Positions 42,425 through 51,651 of a stretch of DNA of 64,000 nt are shown here, one piece after another (the first letter of the stretch is position 1; the number at the start of each line of letters is the position of its first letter). The DNA is from Catalimonadaceae bacterium JC749. Lineage in GTDB: Bacteria; Bacteroidota; Bacteroidia; Cytophagales; Cyclobacteriaceae. Made by a program: the position numbers and the translations under genes. A model generated the notes under the pieces. It was not told where the DNA came from, searched no databases, and saw only the letters and a program-made list of their open reading frames with translations. The stretch lies in NCBI GenBank assembly GCA_021730635.1, contig JAJNNC010000011.1, positions 186,001 through 250,000 on the forward strand, written 5' to 3'.

Positions 42425-45244
42425 ATGAAGATTTTCTTCTGCCTTAGCCTGTTGGGTCTTTTTTTTCTTTTCTGTGGCGCCCAGGCTCAAAAAACTGATA
42501 TCCAGTATTTATCCGGTACCGGAAAAGATCATAGAGTGAATTGGGAGTTTATGATCGATAAAGGTCGTAAGAGTGGAGAATGGACCACCATTCCTGTGCC
42601 TTCTAACTGGGAGTTTGAAGGGTTTGGTGTGTATAACTATGGCTTTGAATGGAAAGAACTACTGCCGGAATCGGATGCGACCGGGCATTACCGTTACCGT
42701 TTTTCCGTGCCTTCCGATTGGAAAGACAAAGTAGTGGAGATTGTCTTCGAAGGTGTCATGACGGATGCTACAGTGATGGTCAATGGCAAACAGGCAGGCC
42801 CTGTCCACCAGGGATCTTTCTATCGCTTTACCTATGATATTTCCAAAGCATTACACTACGATCGGGAAAACCTTTTAGAGGTGCTTGTGAAGAATGTCTC
42901 TGAGAATGCTTCCGTCAACAGCGCTGAAAGGGATGCTGATTTCTGGGTGTTTGGGGGTATTTACCGCCCGGTGTATCTGCAGGCTTTCCCCCAGGAACAT
43001 ATCAGTCGCCTGGCTGTTGACGCCCAGGCTGATGGCGCTTTTCTGGTGCAGGTCTTTCCTGAAAACATACGAAAAGCCAATCGTATTGAAGGGCAGATTC
43101 TGACCCTGGACAATCAGCTGGTGGGCAATGCTTTCAGCCAAACCGTGGATAGAAAGCAGGACGTCATCGAGCTGAAGACGCAAATCAAAAATCCGAAGGT
43201 ATGGAGTCCGGAGTTTCCGAATTTATACCAGTTGGAAGTACGATTGAAGAGCTCCTCCGGTGACGAACATATTGTGAGAGAAAGGTTTGGTTTTCGCACA
43301 GTAGAACTCAGGGCCCAGGATGGTTTCTATGTGAACGGACAAAAAATACGCTTCAAAGGCGTCAACCGGCATAGTTTCTGGCCCACCTCCGGTCGTACTT
43401 TGAGCAAGGAACTCAGCATCCGGGATGTCAAGCTGATGAAGGAAATGAATATGAATGCCGTTCGCATGTCGCATTATCCGCCTGATGTACATTTCCTGGA
43501 TGTGTGCGATTCGCTGGGGCTTTTCGTCATTGATGAGCTTACCGGCTGGCAAAGTGCCTATGATACGATGGTAGGCGAGAAGCTGGTCAGAGAACTGGTG
43601 ACCCGGGATGTGAACCATCCCAGTGTGGTGCTCTGGGCCAACGGCAATGAAGGGGGCAATAACTTTGCCCTGATAGACGATTATGGCTTGTATGATCCCC
43701 AGCAGCGCACGGTGATTCACCCCTGGGCTATTCTGGGAGAAACCAACACCTTGCATTATCCGGATTTTGGGTGCTGTGCCCAGACACTCTTTCAGGGTGA
43801 TAAAGTTTTCTTCCCCACCGAATTTTTGCATGGCCTGTATGATGGGGGCCATGGGGCTGGCCTGGAAGATTTCTGGAATGCCATGATGGATCATCCCCTA
43901 TCGGCCGGCGGCTTTCTATGGTCATTCGCTGATGAAGGAGCCGTAAGAACCGATCTGGACGGCGCTATCGATGTGAAAGGGATCCTGGCTCCTGACGGTA
44001 TCCTGGGGCCTTACCGGGAAAAAGAAGGTAGCTTTTACGCCATCAAGGAGATCTGGTCGCCTATCTATATAGAACAGGAACATGTTTCGCCTGCCTGGGA
44101 TGGCAAGCTGCGCCTGGAAAACCGGTATCATTTTACCAATCTGAACCAATGTGAGTTTAGCTGGCAGTTGGTCAATTTTCCTTTACCTGAAGACCAGGCC
44201 CATGATTCTACCGTCTATCAATCCGGCCAGCCCTCCGTCCCTTCCGTAGAGCCCGGGTTGGCAGGGTATATGGATCTGGAACTGCCCGACGGGTGGGAAA
44301 AAAACGATGCGCTCTATCTGACTGCCCACGACCCACATGGCAAAGAAATTTTTACCTGGACATGGCCCATCAAAACGCCTAAGGAAATAGCGATGACCAT
44401 CATAGACACGACCAGTTTGCAGCCTGCCGAAGGCCGGGAGGAGGGGTCTTTTTTGTATGTTGCGGCAAACGGGGTAGAAATAAAAATCAATACCCAAAAC
44501 GGACAGATAGAAGGGGTGCAGAATGAGCGAACCGCCATTTCTTTCACACAAGGGCCTCAGCTGGCAGCCGGAGAGAGTACTTTTCGTTCCTTACGGCATT
44601 ATCAGAAGGGGAAAGAATATGTAGTGGAGCTGCAATACGAGGGGATGATCCGCTCTCTGACCTATCGGATGCAGGGCAATGGGTGGCTCCGCCTGGATTA
44701 TGACTACTATCCCAGTGGGAAATTTGACTTTATGGGCATGAATTTCAGTTACCCTGAAGAAAAGGTAAAAGGAATTCAATGGCTGGGCCAAGGCCCGTAC
44801 CGGGTCTGGAAAAACCGGATGAAAGGAACTCATTTTGGCGTGCATCAGAAAGCCTACAACAATACCATGACCGGCGCCCAGGATTGGGTATATCCGGAAT
44901 TCAAGGGATACCACGATCGGATGTACTGGGCAGTGATAGACACGGAAGAAACCCCCTTTACAGTAGTATCCGCTACAGATCATCTTTTTCTGAGATTGTT
45001 TACCCCAGAGAATCCCTCAGAGGCTTACAATGAAAATGTGGCGGGGCTCTTTCCCGAAGGGAATATCTCTTTCATGAACGCCATTAGCCCTATAGGAACC
45101 AAATTCAAGAAATCGGATCAGATTGGTCCTGACGGGCAACAAAACCAGTTCCATCATCACAAAGAACCTCAAAGAATATGGGGCGCTACTTTGTATTTTA
45201 ATTTTGGGGCAGGCGTAGATGGTTCGCCAAACTCCCTGGAGTAG
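42425..45244 (+). CDS. Glycoside hydrolase family 2 (beta-galactosidase-like)
   Basis: A 939-residue exported protein with a signal peptide ending GAQAQ. Order: a jelly-roll sugar-binding domain at about 30-190 (VPSNWEFEGFGVYNYGFEW, then FWVFGGIYRPVYL), an Ig-like domain to about 290, the TIM barrel about 290-590 and a C-terminal beta region. In the barrel, RFKGVNRHSFWP near 309-320 is the family 2 entry motif, NHPSVVLWANGNEGG near 397-411 carries the acid/base Glu, and FPTEFLHGLYDGG near 462-474 the nucleophile Glu. It removes beta-linked sugars such as galactose or glucuronate from glycans; the exact specificity is unknown. Confidence 0.92.
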   Translation: MKIFFCLSLLGLFFLFCGAQAQKTDIQYLSGTGKDHRVNWEFMIDKGRKSGEWTTIPVPSNWEFEGFGVYNYGFEWKELLPESDATGHYRYRFSVPSDWKDKVVEIVFEGVMTDATVMVNGKQAGPVHQGSFYRFTYDISKALHYDRENLLEVLVKNVSENASVNSAERDADFWVFGGIYRPVYLQAFPQEHISRLAVDAQADGAFLVQVFPENIRKANRIEGQILTLDNQLVGNAFSQTVDRKQDVIELKTQIKNPKVWSPEFPNLYQLEVRLKSSSGDEHIVRERFGFRTVELRAQDGFYVNGQKIRFKGVNRHSFWPTSGRTLSKELSIRDVKLMKEMNMNAVRMSHYPPDVHFLDVCDSLGLFVIDELTGWQSAYDTMVGEKLVRELVTRDVNHPSVVLWANGNEGGNNFALIDDYGLYDPQQRTVIHPWAILGETNTLHYPDFGCCAQTLFQGDKVFFPTEFLHGLYDGGHGAGLEDFWNAMMDHPLSAGGFLWSFADEGAVRTDLDGAIDVKGILAPDGILGPYREKEGSFYAIKEIWSPIYIEQEHVSPAWDGKLRLENRYHFTNLNQCEFSWQLVNFPLPEDQAHDSTVYQSGQPSVPSVEPGLAGYMDLELPDGWEKNDALYLTAHDPHGKEIFTWTWPIKTPKEIAMTIIDTTSLQPAEGREEGSFLYVAANGVEIKINTQNGQIEGVQNERTAISFTQGPQLAAGESTFRSLRHYQKGKEYVVELQYEGMIRSLTYRMQGNGWLRLDYDYYPSGKFDFMGMNFSYPEEKVKGIQWLGQGPYRVWKNRMKGTHFGVHQKAYNNTMTGAQDWVYPEFKGYHDRMYWAVIDTEETPFTVVSATDHLFLRLFTPENPSEAYNENVAGLFPEGNISFMNAISPIGTKFKKSDQIGPDGQQNQFHHHKEPQRIWGATLYFNFGAGVDGSPNSLE

Positions 45245-45291
45245 GGGGATAACACTTTTTCCGTAGCGTCGTTGTAATGATATCACTTCAT

Positions 45292-45299
45292 TACCTTTT
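45292..45299 (+). promoter_or_regulatory. Promoter candidate for the PepSY-like gene
   Basis: TACCTTTT at 45292 differs from the TAnnTTTG box only at the last base, and a TTG at 45272-45274 lies 17 bases upstream, within the normal spacing. The predicted start of transcription is about 55 bases before the ATG at 45362. Confidence 0.35.
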
Positions 45300-45361
45300 A
45301 TAGTAACTATATTATGGCTTGGGAAGAACCCCGGTCCTATCAATAAAACTAACATGAGATC

Positions 45362-45748
45362 ATGAAAAATTTAGTAATGATGCTGGGAATTACGTTATTG
45401 ACTTCGTGGCAGGTTTATGCCCAGGAGGTAATGCCCCAGGAAGAACAAAGCATGGACTTTGAAGAAGAACATACGATGCTGTTCAACCAAGGTAGAGTCG
45501 CCATCAGCGAAGAGGAAATTCCTCAGGCTGTAAAGGAAGCTTATGCTGAGAGTAAATTTAAAGGAATGTCTATCGTGGAAGCTTATGAGATTACAGGGGA
45601 AGCATTGAATGAAATTCCTGTCGCCAATCAAAGCACCAAGCCCGATAAACTATACGAACTCGTGGTAGGCGACGGTGATTCGGTGCAATCGGCCGTGCTG
45701 TATTTTACAGAAGAGGGTGAGTTGTATGATTCTATCGAGAAGGTATAA
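45362..45748 (+). CDS. Secreted PepSY-like protein, unknown function
   Basis: A 128-residue protein with a signal peptide ending VYAQ. The mature part has an acidic head (EEQSMDFEEEH), then EEIPQAVKEAYAESKFKGMSIVEAYEIT, KLYELVVGDGDSVQSAVLYF and TEEGELYDSIEKV. The order helix, strand, strand with D/E-G turns is that of PepSY-like domains, which often bind or inhibit other envelope proteins. A hairpin terminator follows at 45774. The family assignment is tentative. Confidence 0.6.
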   Translation: MKNLVMMLGITLLTSWQVYAQEVMPQEEQSMDFEEEHTMLFNQGRVAISEEEIPQAVKEAYAESKFKGMSIVEAYEITGEALNEIPVANQSTKPDKLYELVVGDGDSVQSAVLYFTEEGELYDSIEKV

Positions 45749-45773
45749 TGGTATCAGTTGTGGCATGGCTGTG

Positions 45774-45815
45774 GGCGAATGAAAATTTACTTTTTCGTTC
45801 GCCTTGCGTTTTTTT
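45774..45815 (+). terminator. Hairpin terminator after the PepSY-like gene
   Basis: GGCGAATGAAAA at 45774-45785 pairs with TTTTCGTTCGCC at 45792-45803 with one G-T pair and a six-base loop; a run of seven T follows at 45809. Confidence 0.8.
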
Positions 45816-45919
45816 GATAATTTCATTTTTATAGCTAAAAATTAAGCTGACCTTTAAAAATTTCTTAAATAGAACTATCAAAGTATTTTTTACTTTAACC
45901 CATTTTATCATTAATAAGG

Positions 45920-46102
45920 ATGAACCCCAAAAAAGAAATTGCCTTTACTATGGACGAAATCAAAGAATTGAATTTTCAGTTGAGCAAAGCTTTGGAAAGA
46001 CTGCAGCAAAAAATTGAAAAAATTCAGGTAGAAGATGAAAGACTCATCTATACCGAGAAAAGAAGATTTGTTCAGGAAATCCTGGAAAAGATAAACCATT
46101 AA
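45920..46102 (+). CDS. Small coiled-coil protein, 60 aa
   Basis: A 60-residue, highly charged protein (MNPKKEIAFTMDEIKELNFQ at the front, ending EILEKINH) with heptad-like spacing of Leu, Ile and Phe through about residues 11-56. This predicts one long helix or coiled coil. No signal peptide, membrane segment or known family. It lies 36 bases before the alpha/beta hydrolase gene in the same direction, which suggests co-transcription. Codon use and placement support a real gene. Confidence 0.6.
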   Translation: MNPKKEIAFTMDEIKELNFQLSKALERLQQKIEKIQVEDERLIYTEKRRFVQEILEKINH

Positions 46103-46138
46103 CGTAGTTGTTACACTAACCAGTAAAAAAATTTTGCT

Positions 46139-46786
46139 ATGATCAGTCAGGCTGATTTTAATGAAATTGTTAAAATAACGGTAGAAGATGGTGCTGTATT
46201 AACCGGCAGGCTCACCGTACCCAGGGATGCTAAAGCAATCATTATTTTTGCGCATGGCAGTGGTAGTAGTCATCTAAGCCCCCGCAATAATTTTGTGGCG
46301 GAAGTCCTTCAACAAGAAAAATTTGCTACCCTCCTGGTAGACCTACTCACTCCTGAAGAGAGTGAGGATGAGGCTAATAATTATAATGTAGAAAAACTCA
46401 CCAGGCGGCTGGTCACGCTCCGGGAGTGGGCAGATCAAAACCCTTATACGGAAGCCCTGTTCATAGGCCTCCTGGGTTCTACCACGGGAGTAGCGGCTGC
46501 CTTACACGCCGCGGCAAAGTCAGACGGTAAAATCAGCTCTCTGGTTTCCAGAGGAGGGCGTCCGGACTTAGCCATGGACGTGTTGCCTCAGGTCAGGATC
46601 CCGGTCTTATTTTTAGTGGGCAGCAACGACCATGAAATTATTAAGTCAAACCAAAAGGCTTTGACCAAACTGCCCGGTGATTCTGAAATGAGAATTATAG
46701 AGGGAGCCGGTCATTTGTTTGAGGAGCCGGGAAAATTGGAAGAAGCTGCCCAGGAAGCCAAAGAATGGTTCCTGAAAACGATTTAA
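46139..46786 (+). CDS. Alpha/beta hydrolase (dienelactone hydrolase-like), altered nucleophile
   Basis: A 215-residue cytoplasmic alpha/beta hydrolase of the short dienelactone-hydrolase-like type. Seen: FAHGSGSSHLSPRNNFVAE near 38-56 (oxyanion region), the elbow LLGSTTGVAAAL near 116-127, an Asp in VGSNDHEI near 175-182 and the His in IEGAGHLF near 200-207. Family members normally read GASTGAAAAL at the elbow with Ser as nucleophile; an ungapped comparison puts Thr at that place here (G-S-T-T-G). The protein may be inactive, use the neighbouring Ser, or act through Thr. The substrate is unknown. Confidence 0.82.
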   Translation: MISQADFNEIVKITVEDGAVLTGRLTVPRDAKAIIIFAHGSGSSHLSPRNNFVAEVLQQEKFATLLVDLLTPEESEDEANNYNVEKLTRRLVTLREWADQNPYTEALFIGLLGSTTGVAAALHAAAKSDGKISSLVSRGGRPDLAMDVLPQVRIPVLFLVGSNDHEIIKSNQKALTKLPGDSEMRIIEGAGHLFEEPGKLEEAAQEAKEWFLKTI

Positions 46787-46960
46787 CCATGGATTGAAGG
46801 GGCATGGCCTGTCAGCAGGATGTCCGGAGCGCGTCACGGCAGAAATCGCCAACCCCTAATTTTAACAGATATTCTTGTCCGGTGCCTCATAAAAAGCGTA
46901 GAAAATAGAGTGAGAATATTTGTACACTGAATTAAAGTATAACCTAACATACGAGAAACC

Positions 46961-48085
46961 ATGAAAAACAAAATTATTGATGCCATAGCAAAACTGGGTC
47001 AAAGTGTCTGGCTGGATAACCTGAGCCGCAACATGATTGACTCAGGCGAACTAAACCAATTGATACAGGAAGTAGGGGTGCGCGGACAAACATCCAATCC
47101 GGCTATTTTTGAGAAAGCCATCAGTGAAGGAGACTTTTATGATAAGGATATTGAGAAGTTTGCCCAGCAGGGCATGAACAGTAAGGATATATTCGAGCAT
47201 CTGGCGGTGAACGATATACAACGGGCCACCGACCTGTTTCGCCCTTTATACGATGAAACCAGAGGGGAAGATGGTTATGTGAGCCTGGAAGTAGAACCCG
47301 GCCTGGTCTATGATACCGAAGGAACGATTGCCGAAGCCCGAAAGCTATGGGGCATGGTAAACCGTCCTAACGTAATGATCAAAGTACCGGGAACAGAAGC
47401 AGGTTTGCCCGCTATCACCCAGTTGATTGCCGATGGTATTAACATCAATGTGACCTTGTTATTTAGTGTGGAACGGTATCGGGCCGTGACAGAAGCTTAT
47501 CTGGATGGGCTGCAAATGCGTCTCGACCGGGGGCAGCCTATAGATCATGTGGCATCGGTCGCCAGTTTCTTCCTGAGCCGTATCGATGTGATGCTGGATC
47601 CTGTCTTCAAGAATATGATCAAAACCAACCCGGACAAAGCCGAAAAAGCCAAATTTGTTTTAGGAGAAGTGGCCATTGCCAATGCCAAGAAAGCTTATGA
47701 AGTGTTTGAAGAAGTTTTCTCCAGCGATCGCTTTCACAAGTTAGCCGAGCATGGAGCGAAGAAACAGCGGGTGTTGTGGGCCAGCACAGGAAACAAGAAT
47801 CCTGACTATGATGAACTCAAATATGTGAATCCGCTGATTGGCCCGGATACGGTGAATACCATGCCGGACAAGACGCTGGAAGTAGCCCAGCAAAAGGCGA
47901 CACCGGCCAATACGGTTCGGGACAATATGTCGCATGTGAACAAGGTATGGAGTACCCTGCCGGAACTGGGTATTGATATGGAGGATGTGGGCGATCAACT
48001 GGAAAAAGAAGGCGTGGAAAAATTTGCCGATCCTTTTAACAAACTGTTAGGCGCTATTGAAGAACAAAGGAAAGCCCAGGTCTGA
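46961..48085 (+). CDS. tal: Transaldolase
   Basis: This 374-residue enzyme moves a dihydroxyacetone unit between sugar phosphates in the non-oxidative pentose phosphate pathway. Seen: GVRGQTSNPAIFEKAI near 39-54, the Schiff-base Lys in NVMIKVPGTEAGLPAI near 137-152, NINVTLLFSVERY near 162-174, VASVASFFLSRID near 197-209 and LWASTGNKNPDY near 270-281. The length and the C-terminal domain fit the long single-domain transaldolase (mycobacterial type), not a transaldolase-glucose-6-phosphate isomerase fusion. It is cytoplasmic, monocistronic, and followed by a good terminator. Confidence 0.96.
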   Translation: MKNKIIDAIAKLGQSVWLDNLSRNMIDSGELNQLIQEVGVRGQTSNPAIFEKAISEGDFYDKDIEKFAQQGMNSKDIFEHLAVNDIQRATDLFRPLYDETRGEDGYVSLEVEPGLVYDTEGTIAEARKLWGMVNRPNVMIKVPGTEAGLPAITQLIADGININVTLLFSVERYRAVTEAYLDGLQMRLDRGQPIDHVASVASFFLSRIDVMLDPVFKNMIKTNPDKAEKAKFVLGEVAIANAKKAYEVFEEVFSSDRFHKLAEHGAKKQRVLWASTGNKNPDYDELKYVNPLIGPDTVNTMPDKTLEVAQQKATPANTVRDNMSHVNKVWSTLPELGIDMEDVGDQLEKEGVEKFADPFNKLLGAIEEQRKAQV

Positions 48086-48108
48086 GGCTGACCTCTAAAC
48101 ATTCATAC

Positions 48109-48142
48109 AACGCTGATGAGGACTCCTTGTCAGCGTTTTTTT
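48109..48142 (+). terminator. Hairpin terminator after transaldolase
   Basis: AACGCTGA at 48109-48116 pairs with TCAGCGTT at 48130-48137, with AGG/CCT inside, and a run of seven T ends the structure. Confidence 0.85.
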
Positions 48143-48285
48143 ATGGACTGGGATCCAAACAAAGTATTAGAATCTCGCTTTATTTTTTAGGGAGAAAGCA
48201 AAACATGCCAAAGAAACAATAAGAATAAATATTATTATTCGTTTAAAATATCTATTATAAGCGATTTCCAAAAAATATCAATTGA

Positions 48286-49857
48286 ATGTCAGAGGTTACA
48301 GCACAAGGCAATAAGGTAGATACGGGGTTTGAATCAGGGCCACCGCAAGCATTTGGTCATCCTAAAGGGTTATTTTACCTTTTCTTCGCAGAACTGTGGG
48401 AACGGTTTAGCTTTTATGGCATGCGGGCGCTGCTTATGTTATACATGGTGGACCGTGTCTTCGAGGCACTGGCCAACCGCGATACCGTAGCAGCCATTAT
48501 CTATTCTTCCTATGGCTCTCTGGTCTATGCCTCTACGGTCATAGGCGGGAAAGTAGCTGACCAGCTGATCGGCTATCGACGCTCCATTCTGCTGGGTGGC
48601 GTTCTGATGGCGATCGGGCACTTTGTGCTGGCTATTGAAAATAATATCCTGTTTTTTCTGGCGCTCTCCTTCATCGTGGTGGGCAACGGTTTTTTCAAAC
48701 CTAATATTTCCACCTTTGTAGGCACCCTGTATCCACAGGGAGACCCTCGCAAAGATTCCGGTTTTACCATCTTCTACATGGGGATCAATATAGGAGCCTT
48801 TGCTTCTCCCATCTTATGCGGTTGGCTGGCCGCTTCCTATGGCTGGCATTATGGCTTCGGACTGGCAGGGATCGGTATGTTGGCCGGGTTGCTGTTCTTC
48901 TGGAGCGGTATTAAAAAGGGTGTGTTTATGGACAAAGGCTTACCCCCTGAACCTTCCGTACTGGAAGAGAAAAGCATGGGGGTTTCTAACAAACACTGGG
49001 TGCCTATTTGTGCTGTGCTGGCAGTGCCGTTGGTTGCCTGGCTCATGTCGTCTTATGAGTTTATTGCCGGGGGTACCAGCTTTCTGGGGGAGGTGACCAT
49101 CGTCAATGTCTTGTTTTATGCCCTGAGTGTTGTCATTTTGGGCTATATCATTTATGTGCTTACCAAAGTGACGGCAGAGGAACGCAAGAAACTGATCGTA
49201 GCGGTGTTTCTGACTATCTTCATGACCTTATTCTGGGGCTTTCACGAATTGTCAGGAAGTATCATTACCTTATTTTCTGCCCGGAATGTCAATCTGCAGC
49301 TTATCAATGCCGCCCAAACCAATGCCTTAAACCCTCTCTTTATCATACTGCTGTCTATCCCTATTTCAGGGCTGTGGGTCTATTTGTCCAAGAAGAGGAT
49401 CAATCCACGCACGCCCTTCAAATTCAGTATGGGACTGGCCTTTCTGGGGTTGGGTTTTTACATTCTGTTTCTGAGCAAAAATTTTGCGAATGATAGCGGG
49501 ATGGTGCCCTTCCTGTTTCTGGTGGTGATGTATCTTTTTATTTCTATCGGAGAACTGTTGATGTCGCCGGTAGGCCTTTCTAAAATAACCGATCTCTCTC
49601 CTAAAACCATTGTGGCTTTCATGATGGGGGTCTGGTTTTTGTCGTCGGCCTATGCTTTTCAGATTGTAGGCTTTGTAGGGCAAAAGCTGGCCATTGATAA
49701 TATAGAACAGGGCGCTGATGCCTCAGCGGCGGGACTGGAAACGCTGCAGGTGTATACCGATGGGTTTGAGTCTATTGCCTTTGTAGCGCTGGGCGGTGCT
49801 TTGGTTGTGCTGCTGCTGTCACCCTTACTAATTCGCTGGATGGGTCGGGTACATTGA
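48286..49857 (+). CDS. Proton-dependent peptide transporter (POT/PTR2 family)
   Basis: A 523-residue major-facilitator protein with about 13 membrane helices. Seen: ELWERFSFYGMRALLMLYMV near 37-56, the POT-family signature ExxERxxYY-like motif in which the last position is G rather than Y, GGKVADQLIGYRRSILLGG near 87-105, the second signature FTIFYMGINIGAFASPILCG near 164-183, and FWGFHELSGSIITLFSARN near 315-333. These proteins import di- and tripeptides with protons across the inner membrane. The C-terminal helix ends RWMGRVH. The gene is monocistronic. Confidence 0.94.
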   Translation: MSEVTAQGNKVDTGFESGPPQAFGHPKGLFYLFFAELWERFSFYGMRALLMLYMVDRVFEALANRDTVAAIIYSSYGSLVYASTVIGGKVADQLIGYRRSILLGGVLMAIGHFVLAIENNILFFLALSFIVVGNGFFKPNISTFVGTLYPQGDPRKDSGFTIFYMGINIGAFASPILCGWLAASYGWHYGFGLAGIGMLAGLLFFWSGIKKGVFMDKGLPPEPSVLEEKSMGVSNKHWVPICAVLAVPLVAWLMSSYEFIAGGTSFLGEVTIVNVLFYALSVVILGYIIYVLTKVTAEERKKLIVAVFLTIFMTLFWGFHELSGSIITLFSARNVNLQLINAAQTNALNPLFIILLSIPISGLWVYLSKKRINPRTPFKFSMGLAFLGLGFYILFLSKNFANDSGMVPFLFLVVMYLFISIGELLMSPVGLSKITDLSPKTIVAFMMGVWFLSSAYAFQIVGFVGQKLAIDNIEQGADASAAGLETLQVYTDGFESIAFVALGGALVVLLLSPLLIRWMGRVH

Positions 49858-50159
49858 CAATGCTGTTGAGTACTACGCTAATCAATATTAATTCTTTAGC
49901 TTAAAAAGCCAGTCATAAAGGATCTATAAGTATATCTGTCGTACTTCGTCTTTGAGAGTGGCAGAAGGATATTATCTTGTCTTTATTTTGCGGCAAATGT
50001 GAGGTTGTTTAAATAAAACTCTTTCTGAATATTCCAGATAAGGGATTATTTTCTAGAGAAGAAGTTTGAAAAATGACCAATCTTTACCACCAAGCAACGC
50101 CTGTTTTCTACCATCTTTATGTCATTAGTTTTATGGATCTATCGTAAAAATAAAGACCT
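49858..50159. other. 302-base gap between transporter and cupin genes
   Basis: No gene, strong hairpin or clear promoter box is seen. The sequence is AT-rich and presumably holds the cupin gene promoter. Confidence 0.4.
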
Positions 50160-50711
50160 ATGCAACGTAGAAAATTTCTGCAGGGTACCCTGGCTTCATT
50201 TCCTATGATGAGCTTGGGTACAGCCATGGAAACAATGGTGAAATCAGCGAACAAGCCTTTTGTAGTTGCTGCCGGGCAAGACCGCTTCAACGAACCTATC
50301 AAGTACCGGGGTATCAGCCCTAATCTGGTAAAAATTTCATCCAAAGATACCGGTGGGCACTTGTCTGTCTTTGAGTATGAAGGATTTGCCAAAATAGGAC
50401 CCGAACTGCATGTGCATCTCAAACAGGATGAAACGTTTTATGTGCTGGCGGGAGAGTATCTTTTCCAGGTAGGGGAGGAACGACACACTCTAAAAGCAGG
50501 CGATATGATCTTTTTACCCCGAAATATTCCTCATACCTGGCTTCAACTGACAGACAAGGGTAAACTCATGTATATGCTGCAACCCGCCGGAAAGATGGAG
50601 GAATTCTTCAAGGAAATGAATGCGCTGAAAGAAATGCCCACAGCAGCGCAAATACAGCAAATTCATAGGCAACATGGATTGGAAATAGTAGGACCTCCTT
50701 TGTCCATTTAG
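50160..50711 (+). CDS. Exported cupin-domain protein
   Basis: A 183-residue protein that begins MQRRKFLQGTLASFPMMSLG, a short twin-arginine-type leader. The cupin barrel is clear: GPELHVHLKQDETFYVLAGEYL near 80-101 supplies the usual two His and one Glu metal ligands of motif 1, and GDMIFLPRNIPHTWLQL near 114-130 supplies the last His in motif 2. Single-domain cupins bind iron or manganese and act as dioxygenases, isomerases or sensors; the substrate is unknown. An AraC-type regulator gene follows after about 100 bases and may control it. Confidence 0.85.
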   Translation: MQRRKFLQGTLASFPMMSLGTAMETMVKSANKPFVVAAGQDRFNEPIKYRGISPNLVKISSKDTGGHLSVFEYEGFAKIGPELHVHLKQDETFYVLAGEYLFQVGEERHTLKAGDMIFLPRNIPHTWLQLTDKGKLMYMLQPAGKMEEFFKEMNALKEMPTAAQIQQIHRQHGLEIVGPPLSI

Positions 50712-50814
50712 CCAGGAAAATCGTACTTTTATTTTCAGGCAAAGTCGCTAAGAATTGAACTTTGCAGCTTGGCGCCTTTGCGTGAAGACAGGCAAATATA
50801 TAACGCTGCCATCC

Positions 50815-51651
50815 ATGGTTATCTTCGACTACCGACTGCCCAGTCCCGGCTTACAGGAGTTTGTTAGGCTGTATCAGATTATCGCATTCGAATTCAAAGA
50901 AGCAAATAACATTTTCTGGAAACCCTACTGGCCCCGCCCCGAAAACTGTCTTTCCTTTTATCCCAGGTATTCGGAATTGATCAAATTTGAGGATGGAAGG
51001 CAGGAAGAGCGGAAAAACCGCTCGGCCCTTTGGGGGCAATTTTGTCAGGTCACCAGCCGAGGGCTTACTGCTAACTTTTTCATATTCCAGATTGTTTTTC
51101 AGCCTGGTGCTTTGTTCCGGCTTACAGGTATTCCCTCAAACTTGCTTACCAATACTTATATAGATGGAGAAGCTATTTTTTCTTCCTCAGAAATCAGCCG
51201 GGTGAATGAGCAACTGGACAGCGCCAGCAATTCCCAGGAAATGATCGAAATGATAGAAGCTTACCTGAGGTATTTGGTAAGTCGGGTGAAGTATGACCTC
51301 AGGCCCATCGACAAAGCCAGTTTATACCTGCTGCATCATCCGAAAAACATCTCTCTTGACTGGCTGGCCAGGGAGGCTTGCCTGAGCCGCAAACAGTTTT
51401 ACCGCAAATTTGTGGAACGTATAGGCGTAAGTCCCAAGTTGTATGCCCGGATAATTCAGCTCGACCATGCCGTAAAACTCAAAAACACTCAACCCCACAA
51501 AGACTGGCTCAGCATCGCCCTTGAATTAGGATATTACGATTATCAGCACCTGGCGAGAGATTTTAAAGAATTTACAGGCTCCACCCCAAGCGCCTTTTAC
51601 CTGCAGGAAGTCCAGGCACCGGAGCGACAATTTGGCAAAAGTGAAATGTGA
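50815..51651 (+). CDS. AraC-family transcriptional regulator
   Basis: A 278-residue regulator started at ATG 50815 (an upstream TTG adds 20 residues of non-protein-like sequence). The N-terminal part (PRYSELIKFEDG, FFIFQIVFQPGALFRLTGIP) resembles the effector domains of DUF6597 type, and the C-terminal 100 residues are a double helix-turn-helix: SLDWLAREACLSRKQFYRKF near 180-199 and IALELGYYDYQHLARDFKEF near 235-254, followed by GSTPSAFY. The effector is unknown. It lies directly downstream of the cupin gene, its most likely target. Confidence 0.9.
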   Translation: MVIFDYRLPSPGLQEFVRLYQIIAFEFKEANNIFWKPYWPRPENCLSFYPRYSELIKFEDGRQEERKNRSALWGQFCQVTSRGLTANFFIFQIVFQPGALFRLTGIPSNLLTNTYIDGEAIFSSSEISRVNEQLDSASNSQEMIEMIEAYLRYLVSRVKYDLRPIDKASLYLLHHPKNISLDWLAREACLSRKQFYRKFVERIGVSPKLYARIIQLDHAVKLKNTQPHKDWLSIALELGYYDYQHLARDFKEFTGSTPSAFYLQEVQAPERQFGKSEM

